Below are positions 12,453-18,510 of a stretch of DNA of 18,510 nucleotides, piece by piece. Under the pieces are notes generated by a model, which was given only the letters and a program-made list of their open reading frames with translations, did not search any database and was not told the DNA's origin. Origin of the DNA: a bacterium (GTDB lineage: Bacteria; Verrucomicrobiota; Verrucomicrobiia; Methylacidiphilales; Verrucolacustridaceae); the NCBI GenBank assembly GCA_009921985.1, contig RFWS01000012.1, positions 1 to 18,510 of the forward strand. Reading direction: 5' to 3'. Numbering within the stretch: position 1 is the stretch's first letter; each line of letters starts with the position of its first letter. A program made the translations under genes and the position numbers.

Positions 12453-15419
12453 CTAAAAACTATACGCCGCATTCAAACTGATATCCCAACCTTTGGTGTA
12501 AGCACTGTAGGTGTATTCGGTGCCCTGGAAGGTTTGGGTTCTTTGGAAAAGGGGATTCAGAAGGTTCTTTCCTCGAAAGGTGATCTTCCAGTTTTCGGTC
12601 AATCCTTGCGTCAGATTAAAATCGAGGGATGGGGCGGGTTGTTCGTAGATGTCGGGAAGTAAATAGAGCGTTCCCGGGGGTTTCGTGCCGACCGCATAAA
12701 GAAAAGGACCCGTGACATTATAAAAAAGCCCCGCATAGAACCTGTTTTCCTCATCATCATAATTTAACCCGGCGTTGATCAAATAATTGGGCTGACCCTG
12801 CAGAGGGCGGGTGTTGCCGGTGAGCCCCACGGCGGCCCGTTCGGCCACCGTAGCGGCGGGCATGACAACTTGGCTTTGGATTTGGCTGAAGTTGAAGGAG
12901 ACGGTGAATTTTTTGAGCCATGAAGCCACCTCGTCCAGTCGTTTGCGGGCCTCCACCTCGAGGCCGTAGACGGTGGCGCTGGGGAAGTTCTGGTAGCGGA
13001 AGTAGACATCCCCGCCGGTTTCAAAGCTGGTCTGTTCCATGGGGGCCTGAATCTCCTTGTAGAAGAGACTGGCAGCCACCACCTCGCCGGCTCGGGGGAA
13101 CCACTCGGCGCGGAAGTCGTAATTGTTGGCATGGGAGAGCTGAAGGAAAGGATTTCCAACGAAATACTCGGCGGAAGCGAAATTCCGCACCACCACGGGT
13201 CCGATTTCCTTGAAGGATGGGCGGGCCAGGGTCTGGGACCAGGCGAAACGGAGATTAAGATTATCATAGAGCTCAAACGTTGCTCCCACGGCCGGAAGGA
13301 GATCCAGTTGCTTGGTAATGTTGTTTGGGCCCTGAGGGAAAAGTTGTTGAAGGGCACCCGGGGGAATATTTCCGTTGACTCCCAAGTAGGTGTTTTCGAA
13401 GCGAGTGCCTCCCGTGAGCTTGAGGCGGGAGAAAGGCTCAAATTTAACCATGACATAGCTGGCGGCCACTTGCTGAAAGGCGTTGTATTCGGTGCCGGTT
13501 GCATTGTCGCTATTGCCCAGCGACCAGCTCATGGGATGGTCGTTTCCGGGGGTGGGCACCGGTGCGACGAGGCCAGAGCGGTCTGGCGCTAGGAAGACGT
13601 CCCCCCAAGGGGTGCCGTCGGTACTGGTGTAGGAGCCATAGTCGGGATCCTGGGAAGCGCCGTAGGTGTAGCTAAAGGAAGACTGTTGGTAGGGGCGTTT
13701 TTCATTGTCGTAGTACCAACCAGTTTTAAAGACGTTCTCCTTATCATCTTTTTTCAGAAAAGGAGCCGTGAGGTCGGCTATGGTATAATAACTGTTTTCA
13801 GTGAGGGATCGCTGGAAGGCCAAAGCGGTGGGATCGGCCCCGGTTGGGCCTTTGGGCTGGTACACTCCCGTGGAGGGATAGTAGCGGTAGGAGAACTGGG
13901 TCTGGTTCGGTTCGATGAGTTGCGCTTGGCCAAAACCTCCATTCCAGGTCAGGTTTAACCCGTTGGCCTCGGGAAAGAGATGGTCGCCGTGGAATTGCGA
14001 AAACAGCAGGCTTCTTTCGCCGTATTGGAGGATTTGCTGGGTGTAGACTTCCCCGGGGACGTTTCCGGGCTGCGTGCGGGTGGCGGCGATGGAGGTGGCT
14101 CCCTCGTTAAAGACGAGGTTTGCCCCCACAGTATTTTCCTTATCCCACTGCCCCGAGAGGCATAGTAAGGCGCCATAAAGAAGGTCTTGGTTGCCCTGGG
14201 CCTGATTGAAAGGCTCATACAGGGTGTCCACTCCTCCAGGTTTGGGAAACAGGGAGAGGTTTCCTCGCGTTCCCACCGGGTCAAAGGAATTTTTCTTTCT
14301 CCAACTGAAGGCGCCTAATACGCCCATTTGACCATCATTTTCGTCGCCCACGGTGTCACCTCCCTGCAGATTCACGGAAACATTCGGGCCGGGGGCTTGG
14401 GTTCGTGGAGCAATCACGGGAGAAATCTGTTTCATGGCGGTGTTAATTTTGTCCGCTTGGGCGAGGTCAGCCGGGGTGGTCAGAAACTGTGGGGTCCGGG
14501 TAAGCACGGAATCCGGAAGAGAGGTGACGCTTTCGGGAATCATCCGTCCGTTGGCCCGCATTCCGAAGACTCCCGGTCCTCCGTTGGGATCAACCAAAAA
14601 ATTGGGATTAAAAGTGGCCTGGGAATTGTACTCCACTGTGGTGCCCACCCCAAAAGAGGGTTTGTCTGGAAACTGGCGGGTCCGTATATCCACGCTGCCT
14701 CCGGTGAAATCGCCCGGCTGGTCCGGGGTGAAGGTCTTGTAGATGTTGAGGCTTTCGACGGTGCTGGCAGGGAATAGGTCCACGTTAATGGCACGCTTGT
14801 CCGGATCGGAGGAGGGAAGGCGGCCGCCGTTTAGCAGGGTGTTCACGTAACGATCGGGCATACCCCGCACCACCACGTATTTTCCGTCCACCACGCTGGC
14901 TCCCACCATGCGGCGGAGAGCGTCTCCGGCGGTGGACGCTCCCAGCCGGGAAATCAGGTCTTGTCCCATCATGTCCATGAGGGCTGTTGCCTGCTGACGC
15001 TCCGCGAGCAGCCCGGTTTCTGACGTTTTCTCAATTTCCCCGGGTACAACCAGCTCTTCTAATTCCTCAATTTCCGCCACCGATTCGAATCGAATCTCGT
15101 TGAACGAGCCAGCCGAAACCGCCACTTGCGGCATGGTTTTTGGGATATAACCGGAAGCTCGGACTTGCAGGGAATAGATTCCCGGGGAGACTCCGGAAAT
15201 GGTAAAATTTCCCTGGTCGTCCGTCATCGCACCAAAGGGTGTGTCCATGATGGCAACGGAGGCCTTTCCGATCGGTTGGCCGAAGTCGGAATCCACCACT
15301 TGCCCTCGGATCCCGCCAAACTGTTGCCCCATCAAATCAGAGGCTAGAAAAATAAAAACCCTTGATGCAATAAACGCTCCAAAAACCCCTTTAGATAGAT
15401 ATTGGCCAATTCTTCCCAC
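12453..15419 (-). CDS. TonB-dependent outer-membrane receptor with carboxypeptidase-regulatory domain
   Basis: This 988-residue protein has a signal peptide (hydrophobic residues 11-29), a CarboxypepD_reg-like beta-sandwich (about 36-113: GIRGQVVDSDFGQPI, GNFTISGVSPGIYSL), a TonB-box-like EELVVPG (121-127), a plug domain (about 135-250, with YVVVRGMPDRY, LPSSDP and GDFTGGSVDIRTR) and a long 22-strand-type barrel ending in AAYSF. Such receptors import bulky or scarce substrates across the outer membrane using TonB/ExbBD energy. The substrate cannot be read from the sequence. Nearness to a PhoB-type regulator and a PHO box suggests phosphate or phosphorylated compounds, but sugars, peptides or metals remain possible. 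The start is GTG 15419, preceded closely by AAGG. It is transcribed alone, converging on the lipoprotein gene. Length and domain order are normal for the class. Confidence 0.93.
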   Translation of the reverse strand: MGRIGQYLSKGVFGAFIASRVFIFLASDLMGQQFGGIRGQVVDSDFGQPIGKASVAIMDTPFGAMTDDQGNFTISGVSPGIYSLQVRASGYIPKTMPQVAVSAGSFNEIRFESVAEIEELEELVVPGEIEKTSETGLLAERQQATALMDMMGQDLISRLGASTAGDALRRMVGASVVDGKYVVVRGMPDRYVNTLLNGGRLPSSDPDKRAINVDLFPASTVESLNIYKTFTPDQPGDFTGGSVDIRTRQFPDKPSFGVGTTVEYNSQATFNPNFLVDPNGGPGVFGMRANGRMIPESVTSLPDSVLTRTPQFLTTPADLAQADKINTAMKQISPVIAPRTQAPGPNVSVNLQGGDTVGDENDGQMGVLGAFSWRKKNSFDPVGTRGNLSLFPKPGGVDTLYEPFNQAQGNQDLLYGALLCLSGQWDKENTVGANLVFNEGATSIAATRTQPGNVPGEVYTQQILQYGERSLLFSQFHGDHLFPEANGLNLTWNGGFGQAQLIEPNQTQFSYRYYPSTGVYQPKGPTGADPTALAFQRSLTENSYYTIADLTAPFLKKDDKENVFKTGWYYDNEKRPYQQSSFSYTYGASQDPDYGSYTSTDGTPWGDVFLAPDRSGLVAPVPTPGNDHPMSWSLGNSDNATGTEYNAFQQVAASYVMVKFEPFSRLKLTGGTRFENTYLGVNGNIPPGALQQLFPQGPNNITKQLDLLPAVGATFELYDNLNLRFAWSQTLARPSFKEIGPVVVRNFASAEYFVGNPFLQLSHANNYDFRAEWFPRAGEVVAASLFYKEIQAPMEQTSFETGGDVYFRYQNFPSATVYGLEVEARKRLDEVASWLKKFTVSFNFSQIQSQVVMPAATVAERAAVGLTGNTRPLQGQPNYLINAGLNYDDEENRFYAGLFYNVTGPFLYAVGTKPPGTLYLLPDIYEQPAPSLDFNLTQGLTENWKITFRGKNLLNPLFQRTQTFQGTEYTYSAYTKGWDISLNAAYSF

Positions 15420-15704
15420 GCCTTAATACTGAACTCAAACTCAATCCTTGGTATCGACTTACCCTTTTACCCACAACAAATTGTAAATATCCCACCAACA
15501 AACCATGGAATTTTTCCCTCGGCCCCATTTAATTGCATGATGAGTATTGATTTAGAATGTGCGATTTAAATCCTAGTCTTTTGCCCGTGCACTTTATTCG
15601 TAGCAATTCAATTTGGCGGCGTGGTAACTTATAAAGTTACGTCTCTTGATCATGTAATTCGAATTTGCCCTGTTTCTCCCCCATTGGATGAACGGATTCC
15701 AAGT
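15420..15704. promoter_or_regulatory. AT-rich upstream region of the TonB receptor gene
   Basis: This region holds two kinds of possible operators. A perfect 7-bp inverted repeat, GTAACTT-ATA-AAGTTAC, lies at 15624-15640. A near-exact direct repeat (CCCACAACAAA at 15470-15480 and CCCACCAACAAA at 15491-15502, period about 21-22 bases) lies 51-83 bases before the receptor start. A third AATTCGAATT palindrome lies at 15656-15665. I found no TGTCA-type PHO box here and no clear -35/-10 pair. Confidence 0.4.
15624..15640. promoter_or_regulatory. Inverted repeat, candidate operator
   Basis: GTAACTT and AAGTTAC are perfect inverse complements separated by ATA, a symmetric site of the size bound by dimeric repressors or activators. 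It lies about 205 bases upstream of the receptor start and 65 bases downstream of the stop of the broken gene. No T-tract follows on either strand, so it is unlikely to be a terminator. Confidence 0.4.
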
Positions 15705-15988
15705 TTAAGAATTCGACCGCCGGCGTGAGCGGAGTAGTGTGAACAGGCGGCGGTAAAAGCGGGGGGTGAAATCCGGCGCCGTTTTCTCCCACTCGTGCAG
15801 ATGCAAAGCCCGGGTGTCATAGAATCGGGAGAGGGGGGGTGACCGTAGATGAGCACAAGACTGGCCAAGAGGTGACTCTCCAGCCCCAACCGGAGGTGAA
15901 GCTCGGCGACGCTGATTAGTTTCGGTCTGAGAGAGTGGCTTCGGCGGTGACTTTGGTGTCTTAGACTTTTGCCATAAAAATGTTTCAT
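15705..15988 (-). pseudogene. Small gene broken by a frameshift at a G7/C7 run
   Basis: Starting at ATG 15988, with AAGG six bases upstream, a frame encodes ...LGLESHLLASLVLIYGHP and then meets seven consecutive C on the minus strand (15833-15839). Downstream, coding character continues one base back in another frame as LSRFYDTRALHLHEWEKT...FYRRLFTLLRSRRRSNS and ends at TAA 15705. Both halves show strong G/C preference at third codon positions, exactly in the frame used before and after the run, and neither frame does so throughout. One added C would give a single protein of about 94 residues, basic at the end and rich in Leu and His. I do not recognise the family. It is divergent from the PhoB-type regulator. 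A sequencing error, phase variation or decay would all explain it. Confidence 0.45.
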
Positions 15989-16034
15989 TCACGACCTTGC
16001 CGCGCACTAGCCTTGGGAGATATCAGAAGGAGCA

Positions 16035-16718
16035 ATGCGTGAACGCATTCTGGTAGTAGAAAATGAGCCTGATGTCCGAATGCTTCTGCGGACGAATCTC
16101 CAAGCGGCGGGGTTCGATGTGCTGGAGGGCGCAAACGGGCCGGAGGGCTTAGCCATCGCCAAGCATGATCTGCCCGCCGTGATCATCTTGGATCTGATGA
16201 TGCCGGAAATGAACGGAATTGAGGTTTGCCGGGACCTGCGCAAACATCCATCCACTTCCAGGATTCCTATCCTGATGCTAACGGCCAAAGAAGGCAAAGA
16301 GGATATGGTGGATGCTTTTGAGGCTGGGGCGGATGACTATGTGACCAAGCCGTTCAGTATGCGGGAATTAGTCTTGCGGGTGAGGGCGGTGGCGCGTCGA
16401 AAACCGGATCGAGGGGGGGGCAAGCCGATTCCCGCTCGTGCTGGCCTGATCTCATTGGACCGGGCAGACATGACGGCGACGATCAGGGGTAAGAAACTGG
16501 GATTGACCTCGACTGAGTTCCGGTTGTTGGAGTCGCTGGTACGGCGGGCAGGGACTATTCAGTCGCGTAAGACGCTGTTGAGCGAGGTATGGGGGTATCA
16601 GGCGAACCTAGACACGCGGACGGTGGATACGCATGTGCGGAGGTTACGAAAAAAGCTGGGTCCTGCGGGGAATTTGGTGGAGACGGTGTGGGGGAGCGGA
16701 TACCGGTTGATCACATAA
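16035..16718 (+). CDS. phoB-like: PhoB/OmpR-family response regulator
   Basis: This 227-residue two-domain regulator has a receiver domain (about 1-120) with phosphoacceptor Asp53 (ILDLMMPEMNG), Thr83 (LTA) and Lys105 (TKPFS), positions that coincide with those of E. coli PhoB. The winged-helix DNA-binding domain (about 130-227) carries LTSTEFRLLESLV and RTVDTHVRRLRKKLG and ends GSGYRLIT. The first acidic pair reads E9-N10-E11 rather than the usual E-D-E, so one Mg2+-binding Asp is replaced by Asn. A Gly-rich linker is encoded over an eight-G run. AAGGAG ends two bases before the ATG. No histidine kinase follows, although phoR often follows phoB. The family is certain. Phosphate specificity rests on residue correspondence, the PHO box in this window and context, so other OmpR-type roles remain possible. 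Confidence 0.88.
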   Translation: MRERILVVENEPDVRMLLRTNLQAAGFDVLEGANGPEGLAIAKHDLPAVIILDLMMPEMNGIEVCRDLRKHPSTSRIPILMLTAKEGKEDMVDAFEAGADDYVTKPFSMRELVLRVRAVARRKPDRGGGKPIPARAGLISLDRADMTATIRGKKLGLTSTEFRLLESLVRRAGTIQSRKTLLSEVWGYQANLDTRTVDTHVRRLRKKLGPAGNLVETVWGSGYRLIT

Positions 16719-17232
16719 TTGCCTTATGCGGTCGTTCCGAACTCGATAACCAAGTCCTCAATAGTTCCCTTAATCACGACCCAATCCGACTCTTTCTTAC
16801 TCTTTACGACTTTAACCTAACTCGTCTTTGCACCAGGTGTCTCTCCCTTAACTATTAATCCTACTTCATGCCCCGCACCTCGCTTTCATTCTCCCAGAGA
16901 ATCTTTCAGGCCATTTTCACCCCATTTTCTGGGTATCTTTGGCCTATTTTAAGGGCAATTTCCGGGTATTTATTTTCCGTTCCCGGTAAATTCCCGGTGG
17001 TTTCACGGCCAGGTTCCCGGTCGAAACCGGTCTTTTTTGCCTTAAAATGTGATAAGGTATCCCCTTCAACCCCTTAAAACATGTGGAAGCCCTTTTCAGC
17101 CTCGTTCTTCCTGCCAAAAATCAATATCTCCCATTAAGAATGATTTTTTAAATGTTCTCGGTTGCTTTCCCGGTGATTTGCCGATGGTTCTTAGGTGATC
17201 TGGCCGGTAATTTTCCCGGTCTGAAGTAACCC
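16719..17232. other. Gene-free AT-rich stretch with TTCCCGGT repeats
   Basis: I see no convincing gene in these 514 bases. A 69-codon frame at 16868-17077 has repetitive, biased content and no Shine-Dalgarno. The octamer TTCCCGGT occurs at 16980, 16991, 17014, 17167 and 17213, with related strings (TTTCCGGGTAT, TTTTCTGGGTAT, GGCCGGTAA) between them. Base composition changes from the GC-rich regulator gene to AT-rich sequence right after 16718, which suggests the start of acquired or decaying DNA. Confidence 0.5.
17017..17038 (+). terminator. Possible small intrinsic terminator
   Basis: CCGGT (17017-17021) and ACCGG (17026-17030) pair around a CGAA loop, followed by TC and six T. The stem is only five base pairs, and it lies about 300 bases after the regulator's stop, so its role is uncertain. 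It also overlaps one of the TTCCCGGT repeats. Confidence 0.3.
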
Positions 17233-17430
17233 TTAAATCTCCTTCACCCCACAACTCTTTAAATAACTAATACGACCCGTCATAATACTCTGGCGCATGC
17301 GATGGATCCAAAGGCTCCCCCTTATAGGCTTATAGATCATTATCCCCTGCCGTGCCCGCGTCAGCAGCACCCGATACGTGGAGTTTAAGCGAGGCAAGGA
17401 GGAGTTCCGCCAGGTGATGCAGAAAGCTAT
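17233..17430 (-). pseudogene. C-terminal relic of a DUF2075-type helicase gene
   Basis: The minus-strand frame ending at TAA 17233 encodes LNSTYRVLLTRARQGIMIY and then, after a divergent stretch, ISYLKSCGVKEI just before the stop. I recognise the first as the conserved NxYRVLLTRARQGMVI motif VI region of DUF2075 / Schlafen-like superfamily 1 helicases, and the second as their usual terminal 'YLKSCGVEEI'-like end. Only about 65 codons remain: an in-frame TAG lies at about 17429-17431, and the motor motifs (Walker A and B) are absent. The normal protein is several hundred residues long. The Pro- and Asp-rich segment between the two motifs is largely lost. The relic sits next to a recombinase and probably marks an old insertion of mobile or defence-related DNA. 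Confidence 0.6.
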
Positions 17431-17689
17431 CTAGGAGCCACTGCAGGATCGATCAGCCATTTAAGCGCGGAAATAGGCCGGTTTTTACGCGGTAGAGCGC
17501 ACTAAAAAGAAATCTTAAACATCGTTTTTGCTCATTTCCTATCCAAGGGGCTTGGGAAAAAATGCAATAGTAGTAAACGACTTGCGAAGGAAAATCGTAG
17601 ATTGGGTCAAAAGTGAAAGACCGATATGTTTAGAAGCATCTAATAACTATAGTTGACGAATTCAGTTTTACAGAAGACAGCAGCAAATA
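17431..17689. other. AT-rich non-coding stretch before the excisionase-like gene
   Basis: No gene is evident in these 259 bases, which carry stops in all frames. Composition is clearly more AT-rich than the secreted-protein and receptor regions. TTGACG at 17653-17658 resembles a -35 element, but no good -10 lies at 16-18 bases. TATATA at 17698-17703 lies beyond the assumed start. Confidence 0.4.
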
Positions 17690-18109
17690 GTGAAAATATA
17701 TATACCACAAATACAGGGAGCCGATTCTTTACAGAGTTTGCTCAAAACATCCGCTAATCCGAACCTGCCTTTATTCATGGGAATAACCCATCCCTCTAGA
17801 AAATCAAGACGGAGACGAAAATCTAGATATAAGTCCAGAGTTCCTAGTTGGAGAGAAATTATTCTGCAAGGAGCATCCGCAGCCGATCTGGCGAAGTTGG
17901 ATCGTTCTATCCTCATAGAGGCACTTCGTTACAAAGGGATGGTTTTTACTGTCAAAGAGATGGCCAAATTAGCCTGCTGTGACGTTGAAACAATCAGGCG
18001 CAAAACCAAAGACGGCACACTTCGTAAGGTTCCGGGAATTCGGCACATTCGCGTGCACTCTGATACTTTTTTCGCCTGGCTGCGTGCGGAGAAAAATAAA
18101 GTTATTTGA
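17690..18109 (+). CDS. Excisionase-like helix-turn-helix DNA-binding protein
   Basis: This 139-residue protein has a strongly basic patch at residues 37-50 (RKSRRRRKSRYKSR) and a C-terminal winged helix of the HTH_17 / excisionase (MerR-like) type at about 84-131 (FTVKEMAKLACCDVETIRRK ... IRHIRVHSDTFFAWL). Such proteins bend DNA at attachment sites to favour excision, or act as small repressors. The partner is visible next door: its stop overlaps by eight bases the 3' end of a tyrosine recombinase gene on the other strand. The long N-terminal extension is unusual, as typical Xis proteins have 60-100 residues. The start is GTG 17690 without a clear Shine-Dalgarno; ATG 17777 is an alternative that keeps the basic patch and the HTH. 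The upstream half is AT-rich, fitting acquired DNA. Confidence 0.7.
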   Translation: MKIYIPQIQGADSLQSLLKTSANPNLPLFMGITHPSRKSRRRRKSRYKSRVPSWREIILQGASAADLAKLDRSILIEALRYKGMVFTVKEMAKLACCDVETIRRKTKDGTLRKVPGIRHIRVHSDTFFAWLRAEKNKVI

Positions 18110-18510
18110 GAACCACTTTTTGGGCCATCGCTTGGGAATGAGCGGAGCAGTATTCGGAATAGGTTTGAAGAACCAGCACCCCTCCGTCTTTATGGCCCAG
18201 CCACCGGGAAACAGTCGGAACATCCACCCCGCTTTGCAGACAGCGGGTGGCAAAGAGATGGCGCAAGTCGTGGTGGGTAAGGTGGGACAGCCCGCATTGG
18301 GCGCATGCCCTCTTAATAGCCGAGTAACAGCTCACGGCGTTGAGCACCCGCGGACCCTGTTTCGGAATGCGGCCGAGAAGCTCCTGCAGGGCAGGAAAGA
18401 TCGGAATGGAGCGGGTTTGGCCTCCCTTGGTGCCGGTTTCTGGATCTCCCCGGATAATCATGGTTCCTGCGGCAAGATCGACGTCCCGCCAGAGGACGTT
18501 GGCTGCTTCG
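18102..18510 (-). CDS. Tyrosine recombinase/integrase, C-terminal part (continues beyond right edge)
   Basis: The visible 135 codons form the catalytic domain of a phage-type integrase. They run from EAANVLWRDVDL at the edge, through the beta-hairpin lysine (GTKGGQTRSIPI), the H-x-x-R box HHDLRHLFATR and LGHKDGG (second His), to the nucleophile Tyr in LQTYSEYCSAH near the C-terminus. The first catalytic Arg and the DNA-binding N-terminal domain should lie just beyond 18510. The frame is open to the window edge, so the ATG at 18461 is internal. The enzyme cuts and rejoins DNA at attachment sites. It is paired with the excisionase-like gene, which converges on it and overlaps its stop. The domain is not broken here, so the element may still be active. 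No tRNA or attachment repeat is visible in the window. Confidence 0.92.
   Translation of the reverse strand, partial: EAANVLWRDVDLAAGTMIIRGDPETGTKGGQTRSIPIFPALQELLGRIPKQGPRVLNAVSCYSAIKRACAQCGLSHLTHHDLRHLFATRCLQSGVDVPTVSRWLGHKDGGVLVLQTYSEYCSAHSQAMAQKVVLK

Noticed and set aside
15969..15986. TTGCCAT-AAAA-ATGTTTC before the PhoB-type gene as an autoregulatory PHO box
   Set aside because: Only the first half is close to the consensus; the second lacks the CA of TGTCA. It also overlaps the likely start of the divergent broken gene. Too weak to claim.
16868..17077. A possible 69-residue protein after the regulator gene
   Set aside because: It has no Shine-Dalgarno. Its repeated S-G-Y-L and P-G-K/S pieces follow directly from the TTCCCGGT/GGGTAT repeats, and codon use is unlike that of neighbouring genes.
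17281..17436. A plus-strand protein tail (RYVEFKRGKEEFRQVMQKAI)
   Set aside because: It is short, has no start, and is exactly antisense to the DUF2075 helicase relic, whose motifs are much more specific.
16719..18510. A CRISPR array or tRNA attachment site near the integrase
   Set aside because: The TTCCCGGT repeats are too short and irregularly spaced for CRISPR, and I found no cloverleaf or T-loop consensus in this part of the window.

Overview
The window looks like a chromosomal segment of a Gram-negative bacterium, most likely from the Verrucomicrobiota. This is inferred from a PEP-CTERM sorting tail, many long secreted proteins rich in Ser, Thr and Gly, two proteins resembling the TIGR02597 family, a TonB receptor with an N-terminal carboxypeptidase-regulatory domain, and AT-rich degenerate repeats between GC-richer genes. 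No rRNA or tRNA was seen, so the phylum is an inference.

Layout. (1) Positions 87-5254, minus strand: an apparent operon encoding a secreted protein with about six Ig/He_PIG-like modules, a TIGR02597-like secreted protein, and two tandem paralogous outer-membrane beta-barrels. The last barrel gene appears frameshifted between its signal peptide and its barrel, with a degenerate repeat near its start. (2) Positions 5255-5588: a divergent AT-rich control region with an 18-bp near-consensus PHO box and a perfect TATAAT. (3) Positions 5589-10885, plus strand: four secreted proteins in a row, namely a second TIGR02597-like protein, an unknown secreted protein, a PEP-CTERM protein, and an 829-residue protein with a beta-helix-like start and Asp-rich motifs. 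A strong hairpin terminator follows. (4) Positions 10961-12232: a helical-repeat lipoprotein. (5) Positions 12453-15419, minus strand: a TonB-dependent receptor. (6) Positions 15705-15988, minus strand: a small gene broken at a seven-base homopolymer. (7) Positions 16035-16718: a PhoB-type response regulator. (8) Positions 16719-17689: no intact gene. This stretch holds short TTCCCGGT repeats and the relic of a DUF2075-type helicase. (9) Positions 17690-18510: an excisionase-like HTH protein overlapping tail to tail with a tyrosine recombinase that runs off the right edge, probably the edge of an integrated element.

How it may work together. The PHO box, the PhoB-like regulator, the TonB receptor, the large secreted acidic protein and the lipoprotein suggest a phosphate-starvation-responsive surface capture and uptake system. 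The regulator family, the receptor and the box are visible in the sequence. The link to phosphate and the division of labour are inference. No sensor kinase, exosortase or TonB/ExbBD gene lies in the window.
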